Shown here: piece after piece, positions 18,365 to 29,358 of the stretch | Layout of the letters: each line of letters starts with the position of its first letter | How positions within the stretch are numbered: the stretch's first letter is position 1 | Assembly: GCF_002902285.1 (NCBI RefSeq) | Contig: NZ_PPRU01000045.1 | Coordinates: 146,345 to 210,344 of the forward strand | Direction of reading: 5' to 3' | DNA: 64,000 nt | From: Staphylococcus simulans | GTDB taxonomy: Bacteria > Bacillota > Bacilli > Staphylococcales > Staphylococcaceae | The notes under the pieces: generated by a model | What the model was told of the DNA's origin: nothing | Database searches by the model: none | The model's input: only the letters and a program-made list of their open reading frames with translations | Program-made: the position numbers and the translations under genes

Positions 18365-19068
18365 TGTCATTATTATACGAAGGTAAAGCAAAACGAATTT
18401 TCTCAACAGATGAAGACGGCGTATTACGCGTGGAATACAAAGATGAAGTGACTGCCGGCAATGGTGCGAAAAAAGACCATATTGACGGTAAAGGCCGCTT
18501 AAATAATAAAATCACTTCAATCTTGTTTGAACACCTTAAAGAAAAAGGCATCAAAAGCCACTTTATCAAACAAACGTCTGAGACTGAACAACTTGTTCAA
18601 TCTGTAGAAATCATTCCGTTAGAAGTGGTCGTACGTAATATTGCGGCAGGTTCTATCACAAGACGCTTAGGTTTTGAAAAAGGACAAAAATTTGAAACAC
18701 CACTTGTAGAATTCTTCTATAAAAATGATGCTTTAAATGACCCTTTAGTGACAGATGACCATGTCAGATTATTAAACATCGCAACAACTGAAGAAATTGC
18801 ACAATTGAAAGAAAAGGTATTAGGCGTTAATAAAGCGTTAGTTGAATTGCTTGATAGTATCAACTTACGTTTGATTGACTTTAAAGTAGAATTCGGCCGT
18901 ACAAAAGATGGTCAAATTCTTTTAGCAGATGAAATTTCACCAGATACTTGTCGTATTTGGGAAAAAGACAGTGACACTAATTTTGACAAAGACGTATACC
19001 GTGAAGACCGCGGTTCAATTATCGAGACTTATCAAACTTTCTTAAATAAACTGGAGGATCTTAAATAA
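18364..19068 (+). CDS. purC: SAICAR synthase
   Basis: Joins aspartate to CAIR with ATP to make SAICAR. 234 residues. Seen: [11 protein letters not shown] at the N-terminus, [17 protein letters not shown] near residue 85 and [13 protein letters not shown] near 185. One-base stop/start overlaps (TAATG) with both neighbours show tight coupling. Confidence 0.97.
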   Translation: MSLLYEGKAKRIFSTDEDGVLRVEYKDEVTAGNGAKKDHIDGKGRLNNKITSILFEHLKEKGIKSHFIKQTSETEQLVQSVEIIPLEVVVRNIAAGSITRRLGFEKGQKFETPLVEFFYKNDALNDPLVTDDHVRLLNIATTEEIAQLKEKVLGVNKALVELLDSINLRLIDFKVEFGRTKDGQILLADEISPDTCRIWEKDSDTNFDKDVYREDRGSIIETYQTFLNKLEDLK

Positions 19069-19328
19069 TGAAAACTATCGAATTGCACATCACATTACAA
19101 CCACAGGTATTAGATACACAAGGACAAGCACTTAACCGTGCCGTACATGACTTAGGCTATAACCAAGTGAATGATATCCGTGTAGGTAAATTACTTTACA
19201 TGACAGTGGACGAAGCAACAGATGAAGCGGTTCATAATATCGTTACAACTTTAAGTGAAAAATTATTTGCGAACACAGTCATTGAAGAGTACAACTATAA
19301 AGTAGTTGACGAAAAGGAGAATGCATAA
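19068..19328 (+). CDS. purS: phosphoribosylformylglycinamidine synthase, PurS subunit
   Basis: Small structural subunit (86 residues) that bridges PurL and PurQ in the three-part FGAM synthase of Gram-positive bacteria. Seen: [22 protein letters not shown], cut here to its first part in homologues as the PurS helix, and VRVGKLLY-like IRVGKLLYM. One-base overlap with purQ. Confidence 0.94.
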   Translation: MKTIELHITLQPQVLDTQGQALNRAVHDLGYNQVNDIRVGKLLYMTVDEATDEAVHNIVTTLSEKLFANTVIEEYNYKVVDEKENA

Positions 19329-19999
19329 TGAAATTCGCAGTACTTGTATTCCCTGGATCAAACTGTGACAGAGATATGTTGAACGCAGCTTTGAAAACAG
19401 GCGTAGACGCAGAGTATGTTGATTATCGTGAGACATCATTAGAAGGATTTGATGGGGTGTTAATCCCTGGCGGTTTCTCATTTGGTGACTACTTACGTTC
19501 AGGTGCGATGGCGAGTGTTGCACCAGTTATCAAAGAAGTGAAACGTTTTGCAGATGAAGGCAAACCAGTATTAGGTGTATGTAATGGATTCCAAATTTTA
19601 ACAGAAATCGGTTTATTACCAGGTGCGTTATTACACAACAGTTCACATTTATTTGTGAGCCGTAACGAATCATTAGAAGTTGTAAATAACAACACACCAT
19701 TCACAAAAGCATATGCTGAAGGTGAAACAGTAGTATACCCAGTTGCACATGGTGAAGGCAGCTACTACTGCACAAAAGAGATGTACAAAGAATTAGAAGA
19801 TAATAATCAAATTATCTTGAAATATAAAGATAATCCAAATGGTTCTTACCACGATATTGCTGGTATTGTTAACGAAAAAGGTAATGTGTGCGGCATGATG
19901 CCTCACCCAGAACGTGCATTAGAATCAATTTTAGGAACAGATGATGGCGTGAAATTATTTGAGTCAATGGTAAATAGTTGGAGGGAACAAAATGCCTAA
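19328..19999 (+). CDS. purQ: phosphoribosylformylglycinamidine synthase, glutaminase subunit
   Basis: Class I glutamine amidotransferase (223 residues) that supplies ammonia to PurL. Seen: the nucleophile elbow GVCNGFQIL (Cys near residue 85), [10 protein letters not shown] and the catalytic HPE in [11 protein letters not shown] near 195. [13 protein letters not shown] near 50 is the PurQ-specific loop. Overlaps purL by eight bases. Confidence 0.96.
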   Translation: MKFAVLVFPGSNCDRDMLNAALKTGVDAEYVDYRETSLEGFDGVLIPGGFSFGDYLRSGAMASVAPVIKEVKRFADEGKPVLGVCNGFQILTEIGLLPGALLHNSSHLFVSRNESLEVVNNNTPFTKAYAEGETVVYPVAHGEGSYYCTKEMYKELEDNNQIILKYKDNPNGSYHDIAGIVNEKGNVCGMMPHPERALESILGTDDGVKLFESMVNSWREQNA

Positions 20000-22181
20000 G
20001 TTTATTGAACCAAGTATCGAAGAAATTAAATCAGAACATTTATACCGTGATATGGGATTAACAGACGCTGAATATGATAAAGTTGTCGAAATTTTAGGTC
20101 GTCAACCAAACTTTACTGAAATTGGTATTTTCTCTGTAATGTGGAGTGAACACTGCTCATACAAACACTCAAAACCATTCTTGAAACAATTCCCTACAAC
20201 AGGCGAACATGTCTTAATGGGACCTGGTGAAGGTGCTGGTGTTGTAGATATCGGTGATAACCAAGCGGTTGTATTCAAAGTTGAATCACATAACCACCCA
20301 TCTGCGATTGAACCTTACCAAGGTGCAGCAACAGGTGTCGGCGGTATTATTCGTGACATCGTATCAATCGGTGCACGTCCAATCAACTTATTAAACAGCT
20401 TACGTTTCGGTGAATTAGATGAAATCCCAAACCGTACATTATTACGTGGTGTTGTAGCAGGTATCGGCGGATACGGTAACTGTATCGGTATCCCAACTAC
20501 AGCAGGTGAAATCGAATTCGATGAACGCTATGATGGTAACCCATTAGTTAACGCAATGTGCGTAGGTATCATTGATCACGATAAAATCCAAAAAGGTACA
20601 GCTAAAGGTGTCGGCAACTCAGTCATCTACGTTGGTTTAAAAACAGGCCGTGACGGTATCCATGGTGCAACTTTCGCATCTGAAGAATTAAGTGAAGAAA
20701 GTGAAAGCAAACGTCCATCAGTACAAATCGGTGACCCATTTGTAGGTAAAAAATTGATGGAAGCAACACTTGAAGCAATCACTTACCCAGAATTAGTCGG
20801 TATCCAAGATATGGGTGCAGCTGGTTTAACATCATCTTCTTCAGAAATGGCAGCTAAAGGCGGCAGTGGTTTACACATGCAGTTAGAAAAAGTACCTGTA
20901 CGTGAAGAAGGAATCTCTCCATACGAAATGATGCTTTCTGAAACACAAGAACGTATGTTGCTTGTTGTTGAAAAAGGTACGGAACAAAAATTCTTAGACT
21001 TATTTGACAGACGTGAATTAGATAGTGCTGTTATCGGTGAAGTTACGGATACAGATCGTTTCGTATTAACTTATGATGATGAAGTTTATGCAGACATCCC
21101 AGTACAACCATTAGCAGATGAATCACCTGTATATATTTTAGAAGGTGAAGCAAAAGAATATAACACATCTAAAAACGACTACAGCAATGTAGATGTTAAA
21201 GATGTATTCCATAAATTATTAGCACATCCGACAATTGCGTCAAAACGTTATTTATACGAACAATATGACCAACAAGTTGGTGCAAACACAGTTGTTAAAT
21301 CTGGTTTACAAGCGTCTGTAGTACGTGTTGAAGGTACAAACAAAGCAATCGCTTCTACAATCGATGGCGAAGCACGTTATGTATTCAACCAACCATACGA
21401 AGGCGGTAAAATGGTCGTTGCTGAAGCATACCGCAACTTAATTGCTGTAGGTGCAACACCATTAGCAATGACAGACTGCTTAAACTACGGTTCACCAGAG
21501 AAAAAAGAAATCTATCAACAATTAACTGATTCTACAAAAGGTATGGCAGAAGCATGTGAAGTTCTGAAAACACCAGTTGTTTCAGGTAACGTTTCACTTT
21601 ATAACGAAACAAAAGGAACTTCTATCTTCCCAACACCTGTAGTAGGTATGGTCGGCTTAATTGAAGACATCGATTACTTAAATGATTTCCACCCACATGC
21701 AGGCGATAAATTGTATGTTGTTGGTGAAACACGCGATGACTTCGGCGGCAGCCAAATCGAAAAATTATTATACGGTAAAGTCAACCATGAATCAGAAGCA
21801 CTTGACTTATCAAATGAAGTTGAAAAAGGCGAACAAATCAAAGAAGCAATCAGAAGCGGCAAAGCGTCTCATGTACAAACTGTCGGTAAAGGCGGCTTAT
21901 TGATTTCGTTAGCACGAATCAGTGCACACTACGGTTTAGGTGTAGATGCAACATTAGACGTGACTGATGCACAATTATTCAGTGAATCACAAGGTCGTTA
22001 CATTGTTGCAGTTAAAGCAGGACAATCATTAGATATTCCTAATGCACAAGAAATCGGAACTATCACTGAGGATGACAAGTTCAAAGTTACAAACGGTCAA
22101 ACAACTGTAGAAGAAAACGTGTCGACGTTAAACGAAATTTGGGAAGGAGCAATTCCTCAATGTATGACATCCGCGGATTAA
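19992..22181 (+). CDS. purL: phosphoribosylformylglycinamidine synthase, PurL subunit
   Basis: ATP-dependent synthase subunit turning FGAR into FGAM with ammonia from PurQ. 729 residues, the short Gram-positive form with no fused glutaminase. Seen: [10 protein letters not shown] near residue 52, [20 protein letters not shown] near 95 cut by the conserved His, [16 protein letters not shown] near 245 and the second-half [10 protein letters not shown] near 535. Overlaps purF by 22 bases. Confidence 0.97.
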   Translation: MPKFIEPSIEEIKSEHLYRDMGLTDAEYDKVVEILGRQPNFTEIGIFSVMWSEHCSYKHSKPFLKQFPTTGEHVLMGPGEGAGVVDIGDNQAVVFKVESHNHPSAIEPYQGAATGVGGIIRDIVSIGARPINLLNSLRFGELDEIPNRTLLRGVVAGIGGYGNCIGIPTTAGEIEFDERYDGNPLVNAMCVGIIDHDKIQKGTAKGVGNSVIYVGLKTGRDGIHGATFASEELSEESESKRPSVQIGDPFVGKKLMEATLEAITYPELVGIQDMGAAGLTSSSSEMAAKGGSGLHMQLEKVPVREEGISPYEMMLSETQERMLLVVEKGTEQKFLDLFDRRELDSAVIGEVTDTDRFVLTYDDEVYADIPVQPLADESPVYILEGEAKEYNTSKNDYSNVDVKDVFHKLLAHPTIASKRYLYEQYDQQVGANTVVKSGLQASVVRVEGTNKAIASTIDGEARYVFNQPYEGGKMVVAEAYRNLIAVGATPLAMTDCLNYGSPEKKEIYQQLTDSTKGMAEACEVLKTPVVSGNVSLYNETKGTSIFPTPVVGMVGLIEDIDYLNDFHPHAGDKLYVVGETRDDFGGSQIEKLLYGKVNHESEALDLSNEVEKGEQIKEAIRSGKASHVQTVGKGGLLISLARISAHYGLGVDATLDVTDAQLFSESQGRYIVAVKAGQSLDIPNAQEIGTITEDDKFKVTNGQTTVEENVSTLNEIWEGAIPQCMTSAD

Positions 22182-23581
22182 ACGAAGAATGTGGAGTCTT
22201 TGGAATTTGGAATCACCCCCATGCAGCAACTTTAACTTATATGGCGTTGCATAGTCTGCAACACCGTGGTCAAGAAGGTGCTGGGATCGTGTGCTCAAAC
22301 GGCGAATCGCTGTTTGGGGCACGCGGCATGGGTTTATTAACTGAAGCTATTTCAGACGCGCAATTAGAATCTTTACAAGGATTCCAACATGCGATTGGAC
22401 ATGTACGCTATGCGACAACAGGTGCCAGTGAAATCGCCAATGTTCAACCTTTCTTGTTCAAGCATTCAAAAGGTGATTTAGGACTTGCGCATAATGGTAA
22501 CTTAACGAATGCTGTCCAAATTCGTAAGGCTTTAGAATCTGAAGGCAGCGTCTTCCAAACAACAAGTGATTCAGAAGTATTAGCGCATTTATTAATCAGA
22601 GGCAAATCTCCAAGCATTAAATCAAACCAAAAAGCAGCATTGAATCAAGTTAAAGGGGCATTCAGCTGTGTCATGCTGAATACTAATCAACTTGCAGCGG
22701 TTAGAGATAACAATGGTGTACGTCCACTCATGTTAGGTGAAGTAGATGGTGCGTATTGTGTCGCAAGTGAAACATGTGCGTTCCAAGCAATCGGTGCAAC
22801 ATATATTCGTGACATCGAACCAGGTGAATTAATTACATTCAGCGGTGACCATGACATAGATTATGATACGTACACGAACCAAATTCACCATAATATGTGT
22901 TCAATGGAATATGTATACTTTGCACGTCCAGATTCAGAGTTCCATAAACACTCTATCTATAATGTGCGTAAAGCTTTAGGTAAGAAGTTAGCAAGTGAGA
23001 TGGGTATTGACGCTGATATTGTTATCGGTGTACCAGACTCGTCTTTACAAGCAGCAAAAGGCTTCTCTGAATACTCAGGTATTCCAAACGAACAAGGTTT
23101 ATTGAAAAACCGTTATATCGGCCGTACATTTATCACACCAGACCAAAGCGTCCGTGAAAAACAAGTACGTATGAAACATGCGCCGATCAGAGACGTCATT
23201 GAAGGCAAACGTGTCGTTGTCATTGATGACTCTATTGTGCGTGGTACGACAAGTAAATACATTGTGAAAGCATTAAAATCTGCTGGTGCGAAAGAAGTGC
23301 ATATGGGTATTTCATCACCACCATTAGTCGATCCATGTTATTACGGTATCGATGTGTCTACACATGCAGAATTAATGGCAGCACAACATAGTGTCGATGA
23401 AATCAAAGACATGATTGGTGCAGACTCACTTACGTATTTATCTGTAGAAGGCATGCATGAAGTGTTTAAAGAATTTGACTCAAAAGGCGAGTGTGACGCT
23501 TGCTTTACAGGCAATTATCCAATTGAAATTGTAGATCATCAATTACCAGAAGTTAAAGAACTGAAAAGAAGAGGAGTGTAA
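22160..23581 (+). CDS. purF: amidophosphoribosyltransferase, Fe-S cluster type
   Basis: First committed enzyme of purine synthesis: transfers the glutamine amide to PRPP. 473 residues. Seen: a short propeptide [10 protein letters not shown] before the N-terminal nucleophile Cys11 (ECGVFGIW), the glutaminase core [10 protein letters not shown], and the PRPP loop [16 protein letters not shown]. Four cysteines sit where the Bacillus subtilis enzyme binds a 4Fe-4S cluster: Cys247 (NMCSMEY), Cys393 (DPCYYGID), Cys445 and Cys448 ([10 protein letters not shown]). S. aureus PurF, as I remember it, lacks these. The ATG at 22160 follows AAGGAG; an upstream in-frame TTG at 22139 is rejected because it would bury the Cys deeper. 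Confidence 0.95.
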   Translation: MYDIRGLNEECGVFGIWNHPHAATLTYMALHSLQHRGQEGAGIVCSNGESLFGARGMGLLTEAISDAQLESLQGFQHAIGHVRYATTGASEIANVQPFLFKHSKGDLGLAHNGNLTNAVQIRKALESEGSVFQTTSDSEVLAHLLIRGKSPSIKSNQKAALNQVKGAFSCVMLNTNQLAAVRDNNGVRPLMLGEVDGAYCVASETCAFQAIGATYIRDIEPGELITFSGDHDIDYDTYTNQIHHNMCSMEYVYFARPDSEFHKHSIYNVRKALGKKLASEMGIDADIVIGVPDSSLQAAKGFSEYSGIPNEQGLLKNRYIGRTFITPDQSVREKQVRMKHAPIRDVIEGKRVVVIDDSIVRGTTSKYIVKALKSAGAKEVHMGISSPPLVDPCYYGIDVSTHAELMAAQHSVDEIKDMIGADSLTYLSVEGMHEVFKEFDSKGECDACFTGNYPIEIVDHQLPEVKELKRRGV

Positions 23582-23585
23582 AGCT

Positions 23586-24626
23586 GTGGCAGCAAATTCT
23601 TATAAAAATGCCGGTGTGGATATTCATGCTGGATATGAAGCAGTTGAGCGAATGAAGAGCCATGTGCAACGTACAATGCGTAAAGAAGTACTAGGTGGAC
23701 TAGGAGGATTCGGTGCAGCGTTTGATTTATCACAATTAAACATGCAAAAACCTGTCTTAGTTTCTGGTACAGACGGTGTAGGTACTAAGTTGAAACTTGC
23801 GATTGATCACAACAAACATGACACAATCGGTATCGATGCAGTGGCTATGTGTGTCAACGATATTTTAACAACAGGTGCAGAGCCGCTTTATTTCCTTGAC
23901 TATATCGCAACAAACAAAGTTGTACCTGAAGTCATCGAACAAATTGTTAAAGGTGTCAGCGATGGTTGTGAAGAAACAAATACAGCTTTAATCGGCGGTG
24001 AAACTGCTGAAATGGGCGAAATGTACCATGAAGGTGAATACGATTTAGCTGGTTTCGCAGTGGGCGCAGTTGAAAAAGATGAATACATCGATGGTTCAAC
24101 AGTTAAACCAGGACAAGTAATTATCGGTTTAGCTTCAAGTGGTATCCACTCTAACGGTTATAGCTTAGTACGTCATTTAATTAAAGAATCAGGCGTTGAT
24201 TTAAATGCTGAATTCGAAAATGGTCGTACGTATTTAGACACTTTCTTAGAACCGACTCGTTTATATGTTAAACCTGTATTAGCTGTGAAAGAACAAGTGA
24301 AATTGCATGCGATGACACATATCACAGGCGGCGGTTTCTATGAGAATATTCCACGTGCTTTACCTGAAGGTGTCACTGCTGAAATTGACGTTCAATCATT
24401 CAATACACCTAAAGTGTTTGATTGGTTACAAGAAGCAGGCAAAATCGCAACTGAAGAGATGTACAATATCTTCAACATGGGTATTGGTTTCACATTAGTT
24501 GTAGATGAAGCGGACGCAGATAAAACATTAGATATCTTAAAAGGTCAAAATGTTGAAGCGTTCAAAATCGGTAAAATCGTTGAAGGTAAAGAAGAACCTA
24601 TCGAGTTAACGGGGGTTAAAGCGTGA
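23586..24626 (+). CDS. purM: phosphoribosylformylglycinamidine cyclo-ligase (AIR synthetase)
   Basis: Closes FGAM to AIR with ATP. 346 residues. Seen: [19 protein letters not shown] at the N-terminus, [14 protein letters not shown] near residue 58, [11 protein letters not shown] near 138 and [15 protein letters not shown] near 240. The start is GTG at 23586, four bases after the purF stop, with GAGGAG before it. Overlaps purN by four (GTGA). Confidence 0.97.
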   Translation: MAANSYKNAGVDIHAGYEAVERMKSHVQRTMRKEVLGGLGGFGAAFDLSQLNMQKPVLVSGTDGVGTKLKLAIDHNKHDTIGIDAVAMCVNDILTTGAEPLYFLDYIATNKVVPEVIEQIVKGVSDGCEETNTALIGGETAEMGEMYHEGEYDLAGFAVGAVEKDEYIDGSTVKPGQVIIGLASSGIHSNGYSLVRHLIKESGVDLNAEFENGRTYLDTFLEPTRLYVKPVLAVKEQVKLHAMTHITGGGFYENIPRALPEGVTAEIDVQSFNTPKVFDWLQEAGKIATEEMYNIFNMGIGFTLVVDEADADKTLDILKGQNVEAFKIGKIVEGKEEPIELTGVKA

Positions 24627-25189
24627 CTAAAGTAGCCATCTTTGCGTCAGGTTCTGGCAGCAACTTTGAAAATATTGCACAACGAGTTCAAGACGGCAGA
24701 TTAGATAATATTGAAATCACAGCGCTTTATGTTGATCACGACGATGCATTCGCGATTGAACGTGCAGAGAAATTAAACATTCCTGTCCATGTGACACTTC
24801 CTAAAACTTTTGATTCTAAAAGTGATTATGAACAACGTTTATTAGAATTGTTAAAAGAAGAAGAAGTGGAATGGATTATACTTGCAGGCTATATGCGTTT
24901 AATCGGTCCAGATTTATTGAATGCGTATGAAGGCCGTATTTTAAACATTCATCCGGCTTTATTACCGAAATACAAAGGCATTGATGCAATTGGTCAAGCC
25001 TTTGAAAGTGGAGATAAAGTGACAGGTTCTACTGTTCATTATGTAGACAGTGGCATGGATACAGGTGAAATCATTGAACAAAGTCAATGCGACATCTATC
25101 CAGATGATACAAAAGCACAACTAGAAGAACGTATTAAAAATTTAGAATATGAACTTTATCCTAGAGTCATCGCAAAAATTATTCGATAA
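24623..25189 (+). CDS. purN: phosphoribosylglycinamide formyltransferase
   Basis: Transfers formyl from 10-formyl-THF to GAR. 188 residues. Seen: [14 protein letters not shown] at the start, [12 protein letters not shown] near residue 88, the catalytic [14 protein letters not shown] near 105 and [13 protein letters not shown] near 137. GTG start overlapping the purM stop. Depends on the product of folD, transcribed away from this operon. Confidence 0.96.
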   Translation: MTKVAIFASGSGSNFENIAQRVQDGRLDNIEITALYVDHDDAFAIERAEKLNIPVHVTLPKTFDSKSDYEQRLLELLKEEEVEWIILAGYMRLIGPDLLNAYEGRILNIHPALLPKYKGIDAIGQAFESGDKVTGSTVHYVDSGMDTGEIIEQSQCDIYPDDTKAQLEERIKNLEYELYPRVIAKIIR

Positions 25190-25206
25190 GAGGGGCAATT
25201 TCTAAC

Positions 25207-26685
25207 ATGAAAAAAGTAATTTTAAGTGTATCAGACAAAACTGGCATTGTAGACTTCGCGAAGTCATTAGTTGAATTAGACTATGAGTTGTATTCTACAG
25301 GCGGCACAAAGCGTGCATTAGATGAAGCGGGTGTTCCTGTAAAATCAGTTTCTGATTTAACGAAATTTGATGAAATCATGGATGGCCGTGTAAAAACATT
25401 ACACCCAGCAGTACATGGCGGTATTTTAGCTGATCGCGATAAACCTGAACATTTACAACAATTAAAAGAAAAAGGCATCGATCTTATCGACATGGTTGTC
25501 GTGAACCTTTATCCATTTAAAGAAACTGTCGCAAACCCTGACGTAACTGAAATGGATGCGATTGAAAACATTGATATCGGTGGTCCGACAATGTTACGTG
25601 CAGCTGCGAAAAACTTCAAGCATGTGACAACTGTGGTAGATCCTGCTGACTATGACGCAGTCATTGAACACCTTAAAAATAATACATTAGACGAAGCGTT
25701 CCGTAAATCATTAATGATTAAAGTATTTGAACATACAAATGATTACGATAATGCGATTGTGAATTTCTTCAAAGAAAATAAAGAACAATTACGTTATGGT
25801 GAAAACCCTCAACAAACTGCTTACTTTGTACGTACATCAGATGCGAATAATACGATTGCAGGCGCTAAACAATTACATGGGAAACAATTAAGCTTTAACA
25901 ACATTAAAGATGCTGATGCGACATTAGCATTAGTTAAAAAATTCGAAGAACCAGCTGCAGTAGCGGTTAAACATATGAACCCATGTGGTGTTGGTGTTGG
26001 CGAATCAATTGAAGAAGCATATCAAAATGCGTATGAAGCAGATAGCCAATCTATCTTCGGCGGTATTGTTGCGGTTAACCGTCCAGTTTCAAAAGAACTT
26101 GCTGAAAAATTACATTCAATCTTCTTAGAAGTTGTCATTGCGCCTTCATTTACAGATGAAGCGCTTGAAGTCTTAACTCAAAAGAAAAACATTCGCTTAT
26201 TAGAAGTAGATATGGCAGTGGATCACGATGAACAAGAATTTGTATCTGTATCAGGTGGCTATTTAGTTCAAGATAAAGATACAAAAACAATTTCACGTGA
26301 TGACATGAAAGTTGTGACTAAAGTTGAACCGACAGAAGAACAATGGCAAGCAATGGAATTAGGTTGGAAAGTTGTAGCAGCTGTTAAAAGTAACGCTGTC
26401 ATCTTAAGTAATGACCATCAAACTGTAGGTATCGGTGCAGGTCAAATGAACCGTGTCGGTTCTGCAGAAATTGCGATTGAACGTGCAATTGAAATTAATG
26501 ACAATGTAGCATTAGTTTCAGATGGTTTCTTCCCAATGGATGACACAGTAGAATTAGCAGCAAAAGCAGGTATCAAAGCGATCATCCAACCAGGTGGTTC
26601 TATTAAAGACCAAGATTCTATTGATATGGCAGACAAACACGGCATTGCGATGGTAATGACTGGCGTACGTCACTTCAAACATTAA
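25207..26685 (+). CDS. purH: AICAR transformylase / IMP cyclohydrolase
   Basis: Last two steps to IMP. 492 residues in two domains: the N-terminal cyclohydrolase ([29 protein letters not shown] near residue 60) and the C-terminal transformylase with [12 protein letters not shown] near 200 and [11 protein letters not shown] near 255. Preceded by GAGGGG. Confidence 0.97.
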   Translation: MKKVILSVSDKTGIVDFAKSLVELDYELYSTGGTKRALDEAGVPVKSVSDLTKFDEIMDGRVKTLHPAVHGGILADRDKPEHLQQLKEKGIDLIDMVVVNLYPFKETVANPDVTEMDAIENIDIGGPTMLRAAAKNFKHVTTVVDPADYDAVIEHLKNNTLDEAFRKSLMIKVFEHTNDYDNAIVNFFKENKEQLRYGENPQQTAYFVRTSDANNTIAGAKQLHGKQLSFNNIKDADATLALVKKFEEPAAVAVKHMNPCGVGVGESIEEAYQNAYEADSQSIFGGIVAVNRPVSKELAEKLHSIFLEVVIAPSFTDEALEVLTQKKNIRLLEVDMAVDHDEQEFVSVSGGYLVQDKDTKTISRDDMKVVTKVEPTEEQWQAMELGWKVVAAVKSNAVILSNDHQTVGIGAGQMNRVGSAEIAIERAIEINDNVALVSDGFFPMDDTVELAAKAGIKAIIQPGGSIKDQDSIDMADKHGIAMVMTGVRHFKH

Positions 26686-26709
26686 TCATTCAGGAGGAAA
26701 ATGCTAAAG

Positions 26710-27957
26710 ATGAAAGTATTAGTAATCGGAGGCGGAGGACGTGAACATGTCCTTGCGCACAAATTAAATCAATCTGAACTTGTTGACCAAGTGTATGCAA
26801 TTCCTGGAAATGCAGCAATGGAAACTGTCGCTGAAGTGCACGGTGAAATTGCTGAAACTGCACATGATGACATTGTAAAATTTGCGGTAGATCATGAAGT
26901 TGAATGGGCAGTCATCGGTCCAGAACAACCTTTAACTGAAGGGTTAGGCGACAAATTACGTGACGCGGGTGTGAAAGTCTTCGGTCCTGGTGCGAAAGCA
27001 GCACAAATTGAAGGTTCAAAATCATTTGCGAAACGTATTATGGAAAAATATGACATCCCAACTGCAGAATATGTAGAAGTGGATTCTAAATCTGATGCAT
27101 TAAAATATGTAGAAGATTGCAAGATTCCTGTTGTCTTGAAAAAAGACGGTCTTGCCGCAGGTAAAGGTGTTATTATCGCGATGACACGTGATGAAGCGAA
27201 AGAAGCAGTCGAAACACTGTATCCTGAAGAACAAGGCAAAATTGTATTCGAAGAATTCTTAGAAGGCGAAGAATACTCTGTCATGACCTTTGTGAATGGC
27301 GATTATGCTGTACCTTTCGATACGATTGCACAAGACCATAAACGTGCGTATGATGGCGATAAAGGACCAAATACAGGCGGTATGGGTGCGTATTGCCCAG
27401 TGCCTCATATTTCAGAAGATGTACTAAAACGTACAAATGATGAAATTGCGCAACCGATTGCGAAAGCAATGCAAGAAGAAGGCTATCCATTCTTTGGCGT
27501 GCTTTATATTGGCGCAATCTTAACTGAAGAAGGTCCGAAAGTTATCGAGTTTAATGCACGTTTCGGAGATCCTGAAGCACAAGTGCTTTTAACACGTATG
27601 GAAAGCGACTTAATGCAGCACATTTTAGACCTAGAAGCACGTAAACCGATTGAATACAAATGGAAAGACGAAGCTGTTGTAGGCGTGATGTTAGCGTCTA
27701 AAGGCTATCCTGGCTCATATGAAAAAGGTGTGAAAGTCAGCGGCTTTGAATTAGATGGTCAAACATTTGTTAGCGGTTTGAAAAAAGAAGGAGACGATTA
27801 CGTTACTTCTGGCGGCCGTGTTATCTTAGTGATCGGTGAAGGCAAAACAGTTAAAGAAGCCAAAGCGAATGCTTATAAAAAAGCAGATGCCATTGACAGT
27901 GAAGGTTTATTCTATCGTCGTGACATCAGTGATAAAGCAATTAAACACGAAGCATAA
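26710..27957 (+). CDS. purD: phosphoribosylamine-glycine ligase (GAR synthetase)
   Basis: ATP-grasp ligase adding glycine to phosphoribosylamine. 415 residues from the ATG at 26710 ([13 protein letters not shown]). An in-frame ATG at 26701 lies only three bases from AGGAGG and adds MLK, so it is less likely. Seen: the N-terminal [29 protein letters not shown] near residue 140, [12 protein letters not shown] near 220 and [12 protein letters not shown] near 280. Last gene of the purine operon. Confidence 0.96.
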   Translation: MKVLVIGGGGREHVLAHKLNQSELVDQVYAIPGNAAMETVAEVHGEIAETAHDDIVKFAVDHEVEWAVIGPEQPLTEGLGDKLRDAGVKVFGPGAKAAQIEGSKSFAKRIMEKYDIPTAEYVEVDSKSDALKYVEDCKIPVVLKKDGLAAGKGVIIAMTRDEAKEAVETLYPEEQGKIVFEEFLEGEEYSVMTFVNGDYAVPFDTIAQDHKRAYDGDKGPNTGGMGAYCPVPHISEDVLKRTNDEIAQPIAKAMQEEGYPFFGVLYIGAILTEEGPKVIEFNARFGDPEAQVLLTRMESDLMQHILDLEARKPIEYKWKDEAVVGVMLASKGYPGSYEKGVKVSGFELDGQTFVSGLKKEGDDYVTSGGRVILVIGEGKTVKEAKANAYKKADAIDSEGLFYRRDISDKAIKHEA

Positions 27958-27980
27958 TTTAAAAGAATAGATTTATACTA

Positions 27981-28014
27981 AAAACAGCCGTACATTGTGT
28001 ATCGGCTGTTTTTT
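27981..28014 (+). terminator. terminator of the purine operon
   Basis: Stem AACAGCCG/CGGCTGTT with a 12-base loop and a T-run, 24 bases after purD. Confidence 0.92.
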
Positions 28015-28102
28015 GGTATGCAGAAAAATTATTGTTAAGCCGTGTATCTTCTAATTATGAAATTGTAGGGACAAAATAAAAAAGCAAGGAAGCAGAACTT
28101 CC

Positions 28103-28327
28103 TTACTCTTCAGGCAATGATTTCGCCATATCAATATAAGCTTGTTTATATCCAGAAACGTAGCGAGAGCTGCGTCTCTTGAATAATTGATGGAAACGCC
28201 AAGAACGTTTACGGCTCTTAATGTAACGTTTTAAACGGCGCTTTTTATTTTTTAGTTTTGACATGGTTTCAATTTCTTTGACGGCTTGTTGATAGCCTTT
28301 TTCGTATGCATCATTACGTTTTTTCAT
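28103..28327 (-). CDS. small basic protein of unknown function
   Basis: Not recognised. 74 residues, strongly basic (Lys/Arg-rich centre such as KNKKRRLKRYIKSRKR). The short motif YxxGYxQA occurs twice, at the N-terminus (YEKGYQQAVKEIE) and near the C-terminus (YVSGYKQAYIDMA), flanking the basic core like an internal duplication. Such charge suggests nucleic-acid or ribosome contact, but that is only inference. The Shine-Dalgarno is GGGGGC-like. It stands alone between purD and the thiamine transporter genes on the opposite strand to pur. Its reading frame has the codon choice of its neighbours. Confidence 0.7.
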   Translation of the reverse strand: MKKRNDAYEKGYQQAVKEIETMSKLKNKKRRLKRYIKSRKRSWRFHQLFKRRSSRYVSGYKQAYIDMAKSLPEE

Positions 28328-28424
28328 GAAATTTTGCCCCCAATCTTTCTGTGTGAATCTGATTATTTCAATTATAACATGTATATGACTTTTGACTTAA
28401 TTAAACGATAATATTTGTTAAATA

Positions 28425-28467
28425 AAAAATAAGCAGTAAACGGTTGAATCGGTGACCGTTCACTGCT
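28425..28467 (-). terminator. terminator after the ECF transporter operon
   Basis: Minus-strand stem AGCAGT-ACGGT/ACCGT-ACTGCT with a small internal mismatch and 10-base loop, followed by TTATTTTTTATTT. It lies about 97 bases beyond the last gene. Between it and the gene (28468-28563) nothing more than a short CAGCTCGA direct repeat is seen. Confidence 0.7.
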
Positions 28468-28563
28468 GGGAAAAATATGGATGAATGAAAATGTAAATAT
28501 TGGTTGGGCTGCAGCTCGACAACCACAGCTCGATAAAAATTTTAAGAACTATAAATGCTTGTG

Positions 28564-29358
28564 TCAACCACGTACGTCAGTAATTCCTGTAATTGGTAAA
28601 TAATGAGCTAACATTACAGAAATAATTAATATCGCCGCGAATAATAAGATAAATAAGATGTCGCGATAACTAAATGGTGCGTAGTAATAATACGTTCTTT
28701 TACCATCTTTAAATCCTTTTTTCTCCATAGCAACCGAAAGTTGATGTGCTTTTCGTATATTTTGACTTAACAACGGAATAATTAAATGTTTCACACGCTT
28801 GAAACCGCGATAATTTGATTTATCCACCATACGATAACGCATCTTCAATGATTTACGTAGTTGAATGAATGAACTGATAATCAACGGTACCATACGGATG
28901 GCAGCCATAAACGCATAGGCTACTTTTGGTTTTACACGCAAGTGCTGCATCAGGCTGTAGAAGATCATCACAATTTGAGACGTAAAGGCCATCACAATAC
29001 CGAAGAATGTGACGGTATCCGTACGCATAGATAAATGCAGTCCTCTCACTAAACTTTCAGTTGTGATATGAATAAAGCCTAATTTAAATAGGGTATGTGT
29101 ACCATCTCCGTAGAAAATCATAAAGAGTGCTGAGATAATACTGAATATCACAGTGTAAAGTACGAATAGGGCAGTGACCTTCAATTTCATACCGCCGAAA
29201 ATCAGTAAGAATAAAAACATCAAAGCGGTTAGGTAAATCATCACATCAAAGTTGTGAATGAAAATCACAAAGAAGAATAAGAAAATACCTAAACCAAGTT
29301 TCGTGATAATATTAACTTCATCTACGAAGGTGAAATACTTTTTCCATGCTTCATACAT
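28564..29358 (-). CDS. ECF transporter T component (YkoC/CbiQ-like)
   Basis: Membrane coupling protein of an energy-coupling-factor transporter, linking the ATPase to the substrate-binding protein. 264 residues with about five to six hydrophobic segments. Seen: the first coupling motif region AAIRMVPLIISSFIQLRKSLKMR near residue 160, represented by its AAIRMVP core, and the second, SVAMEKKGFKDGKR, both typical of EcfT. The start is the ATG at 29358 (MYEAWKKY), overlapping the ATPase stop by eight bases. The frame runs further upstream inside the ATPase gene, which is rejected. Confidence 0.88.
   Translation of the reverse strand: MYEAWKKYFTFVDEVNIITKLGLGIFLFFFVIFIHNFDVMIYLTALMFLFLLIFGGMKLKVTALFVLYTVIFSIISALFMIFYGDGTHTLFKLGFIHITTESLVRGLHLSMRTDTVTFFGIVMAFTSQIVMIFYSLMQHLRVKPKVAYAFMAAIRMVPLIISSFIQLRKSLKMRYRMVDKSNYRGFKRVKHLIIPLLSQNIRKAHQLSVAMEKKGFKDGKRTYYYYAPFSYRDILFILLFAAILIISVMLAHYLPITGITDVRG

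Noticed and set aside
28490-28560. Direct repeat CAGCTCGA near the end of the ECF operon
   Set aside because: Only two copies of eight bases, no spacing or unit regularity; not a CRISPR or other array.
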